The position numbers were made by a program, and so were the translations under genes. A model generated the notes under the pieces. The model did no database searches and had not been told where the DNA came from. It saw nothing but the letters and a program-made list of their open reading frames with translations. This document shows positions 28,353 to 38,659 of a DNA stretch of 64,000 nt, piece after piece. The first letter of the stretch is position 1. Each line of letters opens with the position of its first letter. Origin of the DNA: Rhizobium sp. BK418 (GTDB taxonomy: Bacteria > Pseudomonadota > Alphaproteobacteria > Rhizobiales > Rhizobiaceae). The stretch is from contig NZ_SLZK01000001.1 in NCBI RefSeq assembly GCF_004341105.1, positions 868,001 to 932,000 on the forward strand. The letters run 5' to 3'.

Positions 28353-29738
28353 CTAAACACGTTGGCCGTCCTTGATCCTGTAGCTCGGCGCATACATCGT
28401 CACCAGCTCTTCGGCTGCCGTCGGATGCAGTGCCATGGTGCGGTCGAAATCGTCCTTGGTGCAGCCAGCCTTCAGCGTGATGCCGAGAATCTGCGCCATT
28501 TCGCCTGCATCGTGGCCGAGAATATGGGCGCCGACCACCTTGCGGCTTTCCGCATCGACAATCAGCTTCATCATCATCTTTTCCGCCCGGCCGGACAGTG
28601 TCGCCTTCAGCGGCCGGAATTGGGCGCGATAGACTTCCAGCTCCTTGTATCGCTTGCCCGCCTCTTCCTCGGAAAGGCCGACTGTGCCGATCTCCGGCTG
28701 CGAGAAGACCGCGGTCGGAATGAGATCGTAATCCGGCTTTGTGGGATTTTTCTTGTACTCGGTTTCGATGAAGCACATGGCCTCGTGGATCGCGACCGGT
28801 GTCAGCTGTACCCGATCGGTGACATCGCCGAGTGCATAGATATTCTCGACGTTGGTGCGCGAGTAATCGTCGACGATGATGGCGCCGCGCTCGTTCAGCG
28901 CGACCCCCGCTTTTTCGAGCCCCAGCCCCTGCGTATTCGGATCGCGGCCGAGCGCCAGCATGACGACGCCGGCGTTCAGCGTCTCGCCTTTCATCGTCTC
29001 GATGACGAGGCCGTTTTCGCCCTTGGTTACCTTCTCCATCACATCCTGGCAGATGATGCGAATGCCCTTGGCAACCATGGCTTCATGCAGCCCGCGGCGC
29101 AGGTCCTCGTCGAAGCGCGAGAGGATTTCGGTGCCACGATAGATCAGCGTCGTCTCGACGCCGAGCCCATGGAAAATATTGGCAAATTCGACGGCGATAT
29201 AGCCGCCGCCGGCAATCAGGATGGATTTCGGCAGCTCTTCGAGATGGAAGGCCTCATTAGAGGAGATGCAGAGCTCGTGGCCGGGCAGTGCCTGATGCGG
29301 GTTCGGCCTGCCGCCGATGGCAATGACTATGGTCTTTGCGGTGACGGTTTCCCCTGTCTTCAGGAGCTTGATCGTATGAGCGTCGACGAGCTCGGCGCGT
29401 GTTTCCAGGATTTCTGCATTGGCGCCGGCAAGCCCCTTCTTGTAAAGCCCTTCGAGGCGCGCGATCTCGCCATCCTTGGCGGCGACGAGCTTCTTCCAGT
29501 CGAACGAGCTTTCGCCAACCGTCCAGCCGAAGCCGGCGGCATCCTCGAAATGTTCGTGGAATTGTGAAGCGTAAACGAAGAGCTTCTTCGGCACGCAGCC
29601 GCGGATCACGCAGGTGCCGCCGTAGCGGTATTCTTCGGCGATCGCCACCTTCTTGCCGAGCGAAGCGGCGACGCGCGCGCTGCGCACCCCCCCGGAACCG
29701 CCGCCGATGACGAAGAGGTCGTAGTCGTAGGAAGGCAT
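28353..29738 (-). CDS. gor: glutathione-disulfide reductase
   Basis: Reduces oxidised glutathione with NADPH to keep the cytoplasm reducing. The 461-aa protein has the FAD-binding GGGSGGVRSARVAA (residues 12-25), the redox-active disulfide C43-VIRG-C48 in the order typical of glutathione reductase, the NAD(P)H-binding GGGYIAVEFANIF and the C-terminal dimer-interface histidine in ALHPTAAEE. The stop codon is convergent with the TadG-like gene. Two copies of a 49-base palindromic repeat lie just upstream of the start. Confidence 0.94.
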   Translation of the reverse strand: MPSYDYDLFVIGGGSGGVRSARVAASLGKKVAIAEEYRYGGTCVIRGCVPKKLFVYASQFHEHFEDAAGFGWTVGESSFDWKKLVAAKDGEIARLEGLYKKGLAGANAEILETRAELVDAHTIKLLKTGETVTAKTIVIAIGGRPNPHQALPGHELCISSNEAFHLEELPKSILIAGGGYIAVEFANIFHGLGVETTLIYRGTEILSRFDEDLRRGLHEAMVAKGIRIICQDVMEKVTKGENGLVIETMKGETLNAGVVMLALGRDPNTQGLGLEKAGVALNERGAIIVDDYSRTNVENIYALGDVTDRVQLTPVAIHEAMCFIETEYKKNPTKPDYDLIPTAVFSQPEIGTVGLSEEEAGKRYKELEVYRAQFRPLKATLSGRAEKMMMKLIVDAESRKVVGAHILGHDAGEMAQILGITLKAGCTKDDFDRTMALHPTAAEELVTMYAPSYRIKDGQRV

Positions 29739-29780
29739 GATGATCTCCGGAGGGAATCGCTGGATGGGTCGTTCACATAT

Positions 29781-29887
29781 AGAGCAATTCCAGCAGAAGT
29801 GTGCAGCGGTTCTGCGTTCGGAATTGCGTTAGGCAAAGAGAGCAATTCCAGCAGAAGTGTGCAGCGGTTCTGCGTCCGGAATTGCGT
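29781..29887. repeat. two tandem copies of a 49-base palindromic rhizobial repeat
   Basis: Copies at 29781-29829 and 29839-29887 (58-base period) differ at one base. Each begins AGAGCAATTCCAGCAGAAG and ends CGGAATTGCGT, so GCAATTCC and GGAATTGC form inverted arms. I recall this sequence type as a dispersed intergenic repeat in Rhizobium genomes. The pair sits upstream of gor and between it and the DUF2059 terminator. Confidence 0.8.
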
Positions 29888-29921
29888 CAGAACAAAGAGA
29901 TAAGGGCAGCCCCATAAAAAC

Positions 29922-29948
29922 AAAAGCCCGGACGAGGCCGGGCTTTTG
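29922..29948 (-). terminator. terminator of the DUF2059 gene (bidirectional form)
   Basis: AAAAGCCCGG, loop ACGAGG, CCGGGCTTTT is a perfect stem with a T-run on the minus strand (TTTTGTTTTTATGG). It lies about 20 bases after the DUF2059 stop codon. Confidence 0.85.
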
Positions 29949-29966
29949 CCGAAATCAAGGATGGTC

Positions 29967-30548
29967 TTACTTCTTGGCAGGTGCCGGGGCAGCCGGTGCT
30001 GCTGCCGGAGCAGGCGCTACCGGGCTGTCGGTGGCCGGCGGCGGAGCCTTGATGACCTTGGAGAGCTCGGCATTGCTCTGCTTTTCCAGATCACGGGAAA
30101 TGCCCTGCGCCCAGATATCGGCAGCCTTGGCAGTTTCGCGCGAGGCGACCGGGCCGTCACGCAGCAGCTTCTTGCCAACATCGGAATTGTAGAAATCGGC
30201 GATCGCCTTCAGTTCATCGACTGTAAAGGCCTTGGCATAGGTAAGTGCCGCTTCCTTTTCCAGGTCGGCGCGGCGCGGCGCCAGGGCCAGTGCCTGCTTG
30301 TCGACGGTTGCGGTGATGATGTCCTGATAGTTCGGCGAATCCTGGATCAGGCCGGCCTTCAGACGTTCGGCCAGACCCGGCAGGATGTTGTCATACTGGG
30401 TGGTTGCGCCGATCGCGTCCATGGCTGCGCGTGCAGCCTTGAGCTGCTCTTCGGACACTTCCTGCGCTCTTGCGGCAGAGCCGAAGGCAAGCCCGGAAAG
30501 AACGATGGTCGCAGCGGCAAGACGGCCAAGACCTGCAATATTCATCAT
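29967..30548 (-). CDS. DUF2059 family exported protein
   Basis: 193 aa. N-terminal signal peptide with cleavage near residue 28 (SAARAQ). The middle is a helical DUF2059 domain (ITATVDKQALALAPRRADLEKE, KAFTVDELKAIADFYNSDVGKKLL), a family of unknown function common in Proteobacteria. The last 30 residues are Pro/Ala-rich and end APAPAKK, probably a disordered envelope tail. It lies just 17 bases downstream of rpiA on the same strand and may be co-transcribed with it. Confidence 0.85.
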   Translation of the reverse strand: MMNIAGLGRLAAATIVLSGLAFGSAARAQEVSEEQLKAARAAMDAIGATTQYDNILPGLAERLKAGLIQDSPNYQDIITATVDKQALALAPRRADLEKEAALTYAKAFTVDELKAIADFYNSDVGKKLLRDGPVASRETAKAADIWAQGISRDLEKQSNAELSKVIKAPPPATDSPVAPAPAAAPAAPAPAKK

Positions 30549-30565
30549 GAGTTTCTATGCTCCTG

Positions 30566-31264
30566 TTATCTGTTTGCCTGCAGCGTGCGGGCACCTGCAG
30601 GACCAGCAATGATCGCAAGCGCCGCCATGTTGATGAAAAGCCCGTGCTCCACGACACCGGGTATGGAATTCAGCTCCCTCGAGAGCGCCTCTGCATCAGG
30701 AATGCGGCCAAAAGATGCATCGATGATGTGGTGGCCGCCGTCAGTGGTAAACTCCCCGTCACCGGACTGACGAAGTGTCAATTCGCCGGAAAGACCAAGG
30801 CGCGAGGCAGTTCTTTCGATCGCGATGCGCGTCGAAACGAGGCCGAAAGGATTGACCTCGATCGGCAGGGCGAAAGCGCCGAGCGTCTGCACCAGTTTGC
30901 TCTCGTCGGCAATGACGATCATTCGCGTCGAAGCAGCAGCGACGATCTTTTCGCGCAGCAGCGCGCCGCCGCCGCCCTTGATGAGCCTCAGAGCCGGATC
31001 CACTTCGTCGGCGCCGTCGATGGTGAGATCGAGTTCCGGCAGCTCGTCAAGCGATTTCAGGGGAACGCCGAGTTCGACGCAGAGGCGCGCCGTACGCTCG
31101 GACGTCGGAACGCCCTCGACCTTGAAGCCGGCTGCGACCTTTTCGGCAAGCAGACGAACGAATTCTTCCGCCGTGCTTCCCGTACCGATCCCGAGGCGCA
31201 TTCCATACTCAACATGAACAAGTGCGGCCTCGGCGGCCTTGATCTTCATTTCGCGGGCATCCAT
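30566..31264 (-). CDS. rpiA: ribose-5-phosphate isomerase A
   Basis: Interconverts ribose 5-phosphate and ribulose 5-phosphate in the pentose phosphate pathway. With ATG 31264 the protein has 232 aa, the normal size; the frame is open further upstream but that part lacks family similarity. The signatures [11 protein letters not shown] (phosphate binding), DGADEVD and [11 protein letters not shown] are all present, so the active-site Asp, Lys and Glu are kept. Divergent from the phosphoglycolate phosphatase gene, with a 195-base spacer. Confidence 0.94.
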   Translation of the reverse strand: MDAREMKIKAAEAALVHVEYGMRLGIGTGSTAEEFVRLLAEKVAAGFKVEGVPTSERTARLCVELGVPLKSLDELPELDLTIDGADEVDPALRLIKGGGGALLREKIVAAASTRMIVIADESKLVQTLGAFALPIEVNPFGLVSTRIAIERTASRLGLSGELTLRQSGDGEFTTDGGHHIIDASFGRIPDAEALSRELNSIPGVVEHGLFINMAALAIIAGPAGARTLQANR

Positions 31265-31459
31265 GCGCCGCCAGCTCCTGATGTTTTCGTTGGATGTGCT
31301 GTTTACACGGCTCGTATTGCAAACGAAAGCCAAAATCATCGTCCTGCAATTGAAAGCCACGCGTTTTGGCTGCGACTTTTCTATCCGATCTCGCTGCGTT
31401 GCTTTTCGTCAGTTCATCGCCTACTCCCTAAAAATCCTACTCCGCAAAGAGGCATCACC

Positions 31460-32194
31460 GTGACCCCTGCTCCCGAAAATGCCGGCCAAGCTCTTCCTGA
31501 GAATAAGGCCATCGTTGTCTTCGATCTCGACGGTACGCTGCTCGACACCCATGTCGATCTGGTCGAAAGCCTGAACCATACGATCGCAGCACTGAAGCTT
31601 GAGCCCGTTACCTATGATGACCTCACGCACCTGGTTGGCCAGGGCGCCCGCGTGATGATCGAGCGTGCCTGCAGGCTGCAGGGTCACCCTCTGACATCAA
31701 AGGAGGTTCCGGATCTCGTCGAGCGTTTCGTCGCCCATTATAATGCCAACATGCCGGGCCATACCCAGCCCTATCCCGGCCTCATCGCCGCCATGGACCG
31801 GCTGAAGGCCTCGGGCTACCGTCTTGCTGTCTGTACCAACAAGCTGGAAGGCCTTGCCGCCGGCCTCATCGAGAAACTTGGCTTGATGCATTATTTCGAC
31901 GCGATCACCGGGGGCGACACGTTCGAATACCGCAAGCCCGATGCACGGCATTTGACCGGTACCATCGAACGCGCCGGGGGCGATGTTTCCCGTGCAGTGA
32001 TGATCGGCGATAGCATCAATGACATTGCGGTCGCGAAGAATGCCAACGTGCCCTCCATCGCCGTGCCTTTCGGCTATTCGGATGTGCCGGTGTCGAGCCT
32101 CGATCCGGATGTGATCATCACGCATTTCGATGAGCTGACACCGGAACTGGTGGAGATGTTGTTGCGGGAATCTGCGGCGAAAATTGCTGTTTGA
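31460..32194 (+). CDS. gph: phosphoglycolate phosphatase
   Basis: HAD-superfamily phosphatase of 244 aa that removes phosphate from 2-phosphoglycolate, produced during DNA 3'-end repair or photorespiration-like oxygenation. The nucleophile motif is FDLDGTLLDTH (D22 and D24), motif II CTNK near residue 130, and motifs III/IV YRKPDARHL and GDSINDIAVAKNA. GTG 31460 is chosen, with AAGAGG upstream; the frame continues far upstream with no coding merit. HAD phosphatases of this type can have wider substrates. Confidence 0.88.
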   Translation: MTPAPENAGQALPENKAIVVFDLDGTLLDTHVDLVESLNHTIAALKLEPVTYDDLTHLVGQGARVMIERACRLQGHPLTSKEVPDLVERFVAHYNANMPGHTQPYPGLIAAMDRLKASGYRLAVCTNKLEGLAAGLIEKLGLMHYFDAITGGDTFEYRKPDARHLTGTIERAGGDVSRAVMIGDSINDIAVAKNANVPSIAVPFGYSDVPVSSLDPDVIITHFDELTPELVEMLLRESAAKIAV

Positions 32195-32234
32195 GGCGGA
32201 CGCTCTCACACCGTTGCTGTTGTAGCGTGTGATA

Positions 32235-32406
32235 CCCCCCTCTGGCCTGCCGGCCATCTCCCCACAGGTGGGGAGATCGACCAGAAGCTTGACCTTCGCA
32301 CATCACCAACGTCGCGCAGTTTGAGACGTTGGTTGTTTGGGAAAGCCCGCGCTGCCAGCTAATCTCCCCACCTGTGGGGGAGATGGCCGGCAGGCCAGAG
32401 GGGGGG
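32235..32406. repeat. 172-base nested palindromic element
   Basis: The left arm (32235-32277, begins CCCCCCTCTGGCC) is the reverse complement of the right arm (32362-32406) over 43 bases, apart from one extra G. Each arm also contains a CTCCCCAC-GTGGGGAG mini-palindrome. Inside lies a second inverted repeat, ACCAACGTC (32305-32313) and GACGTTGGT (32325-32333). Neither strand has a reading frame that suggests a transposase. The arms resemble intergenic repeats I recall from Rhizobium and Sinorhizobium. Confidence 0.8.
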
Positions 32407-32456
32407 GGCCACACGGTATGCCTCTCCTCCTAATTCCCGCAGTTAGCCAACCCCAG

Positions 32457-32487
32457 AAACAAAACGGGCGGCCCGAAGACCGCCCGT
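32457..32487 (-). terminator. Rho-independent terminator of the L,D-transpeptidase gene
   Basis: On the minus strand ACGGGCGG, loop TCTTCGGG, CCGCCCGT is followed by TTTTGTTT. It starts 25 bases after the transpeptidase stop codon. Confidence 0.82.
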
Positions 32488-32511
32488 CAAATTCCTATCA
32501 AACACCAACCG

Positions 32512-34410
32512 TCAGATCTGCGCCTCGCGCGACTTCGTCGTCACATCGAATGCCTTTTCCACATAAGCATCGCGGCCATAGACGTCGTCGAAATATTCGA
32601 TCATGCCATCCTTGTTCGGCCAGGCGGTGAAATAGGATACATAGACAGGGATCTTCTGCGGCACCTTAACGGCATGGTTCTGGCCCGTGGCGATCTGCTT
32701 GGCGACCTCATCGACCGTCGTGCCGAGAACCGCCGCTGCCATGGCGCGCGGATCGGAAAGACGCACGCAACCGTGGCTCAGCGCCCGCATGTCACGCTTG
32801 AAGAAGCTCTTCGAGGGCGTGTCGTGCATGTAGATGGCGTGGCTGTTCGGGAACAGGATCTTCAATTCACCCAGCGCATTGTCGCTGCTCGGCGGCTGAC
32901 GCACAGAGATGTTCTGTGTCGAGCCATACCAGTCGACGCTGGAAGACGGGACGGCATGGCCGCCGACTTCGACCTGATAACCCAGCTGATCGAGATAGTC
33001 CGGGTTGGAACGCAGCTTCGGCAGCATCTCGTTGATGATGATCGACTGCGGCACGCCCCAGAACGGGTTGAACTCGACCGTTTCGATCTCGTCGTCAAAG
33101 AAATAGGTCTGGTTATTCTTGCCGCCGACCACGGTGCGCATCGCAAGCTGCTGCTTGGAGTCGTTGAAATAGTAGGCCATGAAGGCCGGCTGGTTGATCA
33201 TCACGTAGCGCGGGCCGAGGTCGGCGGGCAGCCAGCGCAGCTGCTCCATCGCGACAACAAGCTTGCCGATCTTGGAGGCATTGTTGTCGCCGCCGGTCAT
33301 CATGCGCACGGTTGCCTGGCCGATCACGCCGTCGGGCTTCAGGCCGCGCTCCTTCTGGAAGTCCTCGACCAGTGACACGATCTCAGGCGAATAATCGCTG
33401 CTGCCGGCATAGGCCGAGAAGGTGGCGGCATGTGCGGTCTTCAGCTCTTCCGAACCATGAATCTGGATCGCCTTGACGATGTTGGCTACTTCCGGCGAGC
33501 TGTCGCCTGGACGCAGCAGGGAATCGAGCGAAATGGTGACCCTCTCTTCATTGCCTCCGTCGGCTGCGCGCAGCTTGGCAAGCTCGGCCTTCAGCGCCAG
33601 GAATTGCATGCTGTCGGGATTGCGGCTCGAGAGATAGGCCGCAACGTCAGGGCTCAGGCGGGAAAGCTTCAGCACGGGATCGAGCTTCACGACCTTGCGC
33701 TGGAAATCATGGTAGCCGGACAGCTTGTTGGGATCGACGCGGCCACGTGTCGTGTCCTGCACGTAAGCGAGAACTTTCGAGGACAGCGCCAGTTCGAACT
33801 GCGTCAGTGCGCGGTCGCGAGCATCCGGGTCCGGATTGGCCTGATCGATTGTCGGCTCGGCGACGGCATAGTCGGCCGGATCGAGGCCAACGCTTGCAGC
33901 ATCGGCAAGTACGCTCATCGCCGCCTTGCCGCGCTCATTGACGCCCTCGCCGGAGACCCAGACGAGCGGATTCTTGCCGTCGCCATAGTAGGCTTGCAGG
34001 GCCTTGGCGACATCGGCGTTGGCGCGAACCTTGGCTTCCGTCAGGAAGTGACGCTGCGGAGCGCCGTCGGTGGTCGCCGTACCCGAGACATCGGCAACGG
34101 CGCCGGTCACGACGGGATCGGCAAACTTGGTCGTATCGACGAGCTGCAGCGCCTCGGCCTTATAGGTATAGTAGCGCGGGCTGGAAACCTTCGGCAGTGC
34201 TGCTTCGGGATCGAGATCGCCGCCAAGGCCGCCGTTGCGATTTCCCGGATTGCCGCGGATCGGAGCCGACGGGTCCATGATGATGGTGCTCTGGCCTCTT
34301 GCCCGGTCGCCGCGCAGCATGTCCATCAGCGTATAGGCATGCGCAGGAACCGCGCCAATCACGCAGGAAAGTGCCAATGCGGAAACCGCGCTTTTCAAAA
34401 TGAACTTCAT
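32512..34410 (-). CDS. L,D-transpeptidase (YcbB/LdtD-like) murein cross-linking enzyme
   Basis: 632 aa. It has a signal peptide (LALSCVIGAVPAHA, cleavage near 26), a peptidoglycan-binding-like region in the middle (SLLRPGDSSPEVANIVKAIQ, VSLVEDFQKERGLKPDGVIGQATVRMM), and a C-terminal YkuD catalytic domain. The catalytic motif SHGCVRLSDP has the nucleophile at C548, with the upstream histidine in IYMHDTPSK. Such enzymes make 3-3 cross-links in the periplasm, important in Rhizobiales, which grow from the pole. A terminator follows. The gene is divergent from fumC. Confidence 0.9.
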   Translation of the reverse strand: MKFILKSAVSALALSCVIGAVPAHAYTLMDMLRGDRARGQSTIIMDPSAPIRGNPGNRNGGLGGDLDPEAALPKVSSPRYYTYKAEALQLVDTTKFADPVVTGAVADVSGTATTDGAPQRHFLTEAKVRANADVAKALQAYYGDGKNPLVWVSGEGVNERGKAAMSVLADAASVGLDPADYAVAEPTIDQANPDPDARDRALTQFELALSSKVLAYVQDTTRGRVDPNKLSGYHDFQRKVVKLDPVLKLSRLSPDVAAYLSSRNPDSMQFLALKAELAKLRAADGGNEERVTISLDSLLRPGDSSPEVANIVKAIQIHGSEELKTAHAATFSAYAGSSDYSPEIVSLVEDFQKERGLKPDGVIGQATVRMMTGGDNNASKIGKLVVAMEQLRWLPADLGPRYVMINQPAFMAYYFNDSKQQLAMRTVVGGKNNQTYFFDDEIETVEFNPFWGVPQSIIINEMLPKLRSNPDYLDQLGYQVEVGGHAVPSSSVDWYGSTQNISVRQPPSSDNALGELKILFPNSHAIYMHDTPSKSFFKRDMRALSHGCVRLSDPRAMAAAVLGTTVDEVAKQIATGQNHAVKVPQKIPVYVSYFTAWPNKDGMIEYFDDVYGRDAYVEKAFDVTTKSREAQI

Positions 34411-34839
34411 CTGTTTTCCAGTTCCAGTATCATGCTGTTGTCGAGCAAAAAGGCTCAGATCAATTCTTCCAGAATTCCCGGCAGCCGCGGCCCATTCATC
34501 AGAAATCGGCCGGCGATGCCAGTGCTTTCAGCGCTCAACTTCGTGTGACGGAATCGAACGCGACGCCACGCAGCAGTTCACACAAAATTATGAAATTATT
34601 AGTTAATTTTTTACCGAATTTTCCTCCGCGAGAAAGTGCGCTTTCTGACGCTCTTTGCATTAATTTTCCGGCGTGGCCGAAAGAACACGCCTGGCGAAGC
34701 GCTGGTAGGCGATGCAAAACATGAGCCCCGTTTTCAATATTTCGCGTGGGATCCGGTTTTCTTGGTAAGCGTTCCATCCTATAAGTCTCTCATCTTCAAG
34801 GACTGCTCTTAACAGCATGCGACAGGAAGGCACGAAGCC
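34411..34839. other. spacer between the L,D-transpeptidase and fumC genes
   Basis: Divergent promoter region of about 430 bases. An A+T-rich stretch at 34580-34625 and a small palindrome GAAAG-TGCG-CTTTC (34632-34645) are visible. I see no gene or RNA motif that I can name. Confidence 0.4.
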
Positions 34840-36231
34840 ATGAGTTCCACCCGCACCGAAACCGACACATTTGGCCCGATTGAAGTTGCCAGCGACCGAT
34901 ATTGGGGCGCGCAGGCGCAGCGTTCTCTCGGCAATTTCAAGATCGGCTGGGAGAAGCAGCCGCTCTCGATCGTACGTGCGCTTGGCATCGTCAAACAGGC
35001 AGCGGCGCGCGCAAACATGGCGCTCGGCCAGCTTGATCCCAACATCGGCAAGTCTATCGTGGATGCCGCCCAGGAAGTGATCGACGGCAAACTGAACGAC
35101 CATTTTCCGCTGGTCGTCTGGCAGACCGGCTCCGGCACGCAATCCAACATGAATGCCAACGAGGTGATCTCCAATCGCGCTATAGAAATGCTTGGCGGCG
35201 TCATGGGTTCCAAGAAGCCGGTGCACCCGAACGATCACGTTAACATGAGCCAGTCGTCGAACGACACCTATCCGACGGCCATGCACATTGCCTGCGCCGA
35301 GCAGATCGCCCATCACCTTCTGCCGTCGCTGAAGCATCTGCATGCTGCGCTCGACATGAAGGTCACGGAATTCAGCCACATCATCAAGATCGGCCGCACG
35401 CATACGCAGGATGCGACGCCGCTGACCCTTGGCCAGGAATTTTCGGGCTATGCCGCGCAGGTCGGCTCCGCCATCAAGCGCATCGAGATGACCCTGCCCG
35501 GCCTCTGCGAACTCGCCCAGGGCGGCACGGCCGTCGGCACCGGCCTCAATGCGCCCGTCGGATTCGCCGAGAAGGTCGCCGAAGAGATCGCCGCCATCAC
35601 CGGCATGCCCTTCGTGACCGCGCCGAACAAATTCGAGGCGCTCGCCTCGCATGATTCGATGGTTTTCGCTCACGGCGCGATCAACGCGGCAGCGGCTGCC
35701 CTCTTCAAGATCGCCAACGACATTCGCTTTCTCGGCTCCGGCCCGCGCTCCGGCCTCGGCGAACTGGCGCTGCCGGAAAACGAGCCCGGATCATCGATCA
35801 TGCCCGGTAAGGTGAACCCAACGCAGTGCGAGGCACTGACGCAGGTCTGCATTCACGTCTTCGGCAACAACGCCGCGCTGACCTTCGCCGATAGCCAGGG
35901 GCATTTCGAGCTCAACGTCTATAACCCGATGATGGCCTACAACTTCCTGCAGTCGGTCCAGCTGCTCGGCGACGCCGCCGTCTCCTTCGCCAACAATTGC
36001 GTCGTCGGCATCGAGGCCCGCGAAGACAATATCAAGGCCGGTCTCGAACGCTCGCTGATGCTGGTGACCGCACTTGCGCCAAAGATCGGATACGACGCGG
36101 CCGCCAAGATCGCCAAGACGGCGCACAAGAACGGCACGACGCTGAAGGAGGAGGCACTGGCAAGCGGGCTCGTGACATCTGAGGAATATGATGAGATCGT
36201 GCGGCCGGAGACGATGATCAGCCCGAAGTGA
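34840..36231 (+). CDS. fumC: class II fumarate hydratase
   Basis: Oxygen-stable, iron-free fumarase of the citric acid cycle (fumarate to malate), 463 aa. The family signature [13 protein letters not shown] near residue 320 carries the active-site serine loop, and [12 protein letters not shown] and [14 protein letters not shown] match FumC substrate-binding loops. GGAAGG lies 11 bases before the ATG. A terminator follows the stop codon and a class I fumarase gene follows that, an unusual side-by-side pair. Confidence 0.95.
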   Translation: MSSTRTETDTFGPIEVASDRYWGAQAQRSLGNFKIGWEKQPLSIVRALGIVKQAAARANMALGQLDPNIGKSIVDAAQEVIDGKLNDHFPLVVWQTGSGTQSNMNANEVISNRAIEMLGGVMGSKKPVHPNDHVNMSQSSNDTYPTAMHIACAEQIAHHLLPSLKHLHAALDMKVTEFSHIIKIGRTHTQDATPLTLGQEFSGYAAQVGSAIKRIEMTLPGLCELAQGGTAVGTGLNAPVGFAEKVAEEIAAITGMPFVTAPNKFEALASHDSMVFAHGAINAAAAALFKIANDIRFLGSGPRSGLGELALPENEPGSSIMPGKVNPTQCEALTQVCIHVFGNNAALTFADSQGHFELNVYNPMMAYNFLQSVQLLGDAAVSFANNCVVGIEAREDNIKAGLERSLMLVTALAPKIGYDAAAKIAKTAHKNGTTLKEEALASGLVTSEEYDEIVRPETMISPK

Positions 36232-36251
36232 TCGGGTTGCATGAGTTTCGG

Positions 36252-36277
36252 AGGCCGGCCCTATGCCGGCCTTTTTG
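36252..36277 (+). terminator. Rho-independent terminator between fumC and the class I fumarase gene
   Basis: AGGCCGGC, loop CCTAT, GCCGGCCT is followed by five T residues. It begins 20 bases after the fumC stop codon, so the two fumarase genes can be transcribed separately. Confidence 0.85.
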
Positions 36278-36450
36278 ATTTTCGAGGTAAGTTCGGCGCC
36301 TCAAGGGGCTGCGGTGCTTCTTGTCCGACTTGGGGAGGAGCAAAAAGGACCGCGGCGTTTTCGCCGCCAATCCCTCACCCTCCCCAATTGCTTTTACCCC
36401 CAGCCACATTTAGACCGTTTCCAAACTATCCCACCAGAAAGGTCACTTCG

Positions 36451-38058
<1,608 letters not shown>

Positions 38059-38074
38059 GACTGAAGGCGCCTGG

Positions 38075-38296
38075 CTACCGCAGGGACGCCGTCTGCGCCG
38101 TATCGATGTCGGCCGCCACTGGTTTTTCCATCGCGGCGATATCGGATGCGCTCAAAACGTCCTCAGCCTTCACGCTGGCGAGAATGTCGGTCCTGAAGAT
38201 GCCGTTGAAGAAGCCGCTCTGCTGCAGGAGAAAGACGCCGCCGGCAACGACGGCGAATGCAAGAATGGCTGGCGAAGTATGGCGAGACGATTCCAT
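38075..38296 (-). CDS. hypothetical small membrane protein
   Basis: 73 aa, convergent with the class I fumarase gene (17 bases between stops). One hydrophobic segment near the N terminus (AILAFAVVAGGVFLLQQSG) followed by an acidic, Ala-rich tail. AAGG is placed before the ATG. I recognise no family. It has no internal repeats, and it could be a small inner-membrane protein or a spurious frame. Confidence 0.45.
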   Translation of the reverse strand: MESSRHTSPAILAFAVVAGGVFLLQQSGFFNGIFRTDILASVKAEDVLSASDIAAMEKPVAADIDTAQTASLR

Positions 38297-38659
38297 GACT
38301 CATGCCTTCGGCAGGGAGCCGCGATCCGGTTCCCGTAAACCAGGTTTGATGAAATAGAATCTGTCATTTCGCCCTGTCCGCCAGTAGATCAGAGAACAGA
38401 CACCGACCGTCGACAAAACAAAAACGATCCCTGAAAAGAGAAAACGACTGAACTTTTTTGAGACGCCTCGCGCATAAGAGGTGTCTCACTCTCAGTCGTA
38501 CTTACAAAATCCCGAGAGAAATCATAGGGCTGATCTTAGTAATGATGCCCGTCAAACTTATCGTATGTAATCTTTGGTATATGTCGCTTTAATCTTTTCC
38601 CAAGAAATCTAAGCTAACAAATAGAAGATTGCTTAAGAATTGGATGAGGAGTTGCCGGA
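38297..38659. other. A+T-rich spacer before the GGDEF gene
   Basis: About 360 bases without a supported gene. A hairpin with 10-bp arms GAGACGCCTC (38460-38469) and GAGGTGTCTC (38478-38487), one wobble pair, is the only clear structure. It is not followed by a T-run. The last 80 bases are A+T-rich and probably hold the promoter of the diguanylate cyclase gene. Confidence 0.4.

Noticed and set aside
30557..31459. A long plus-strand extension of gph across rpiA
   Set aside because: The extension is antisense to rpiA and without HAD similarity; GTG 31460 gives a normal-length Gph.
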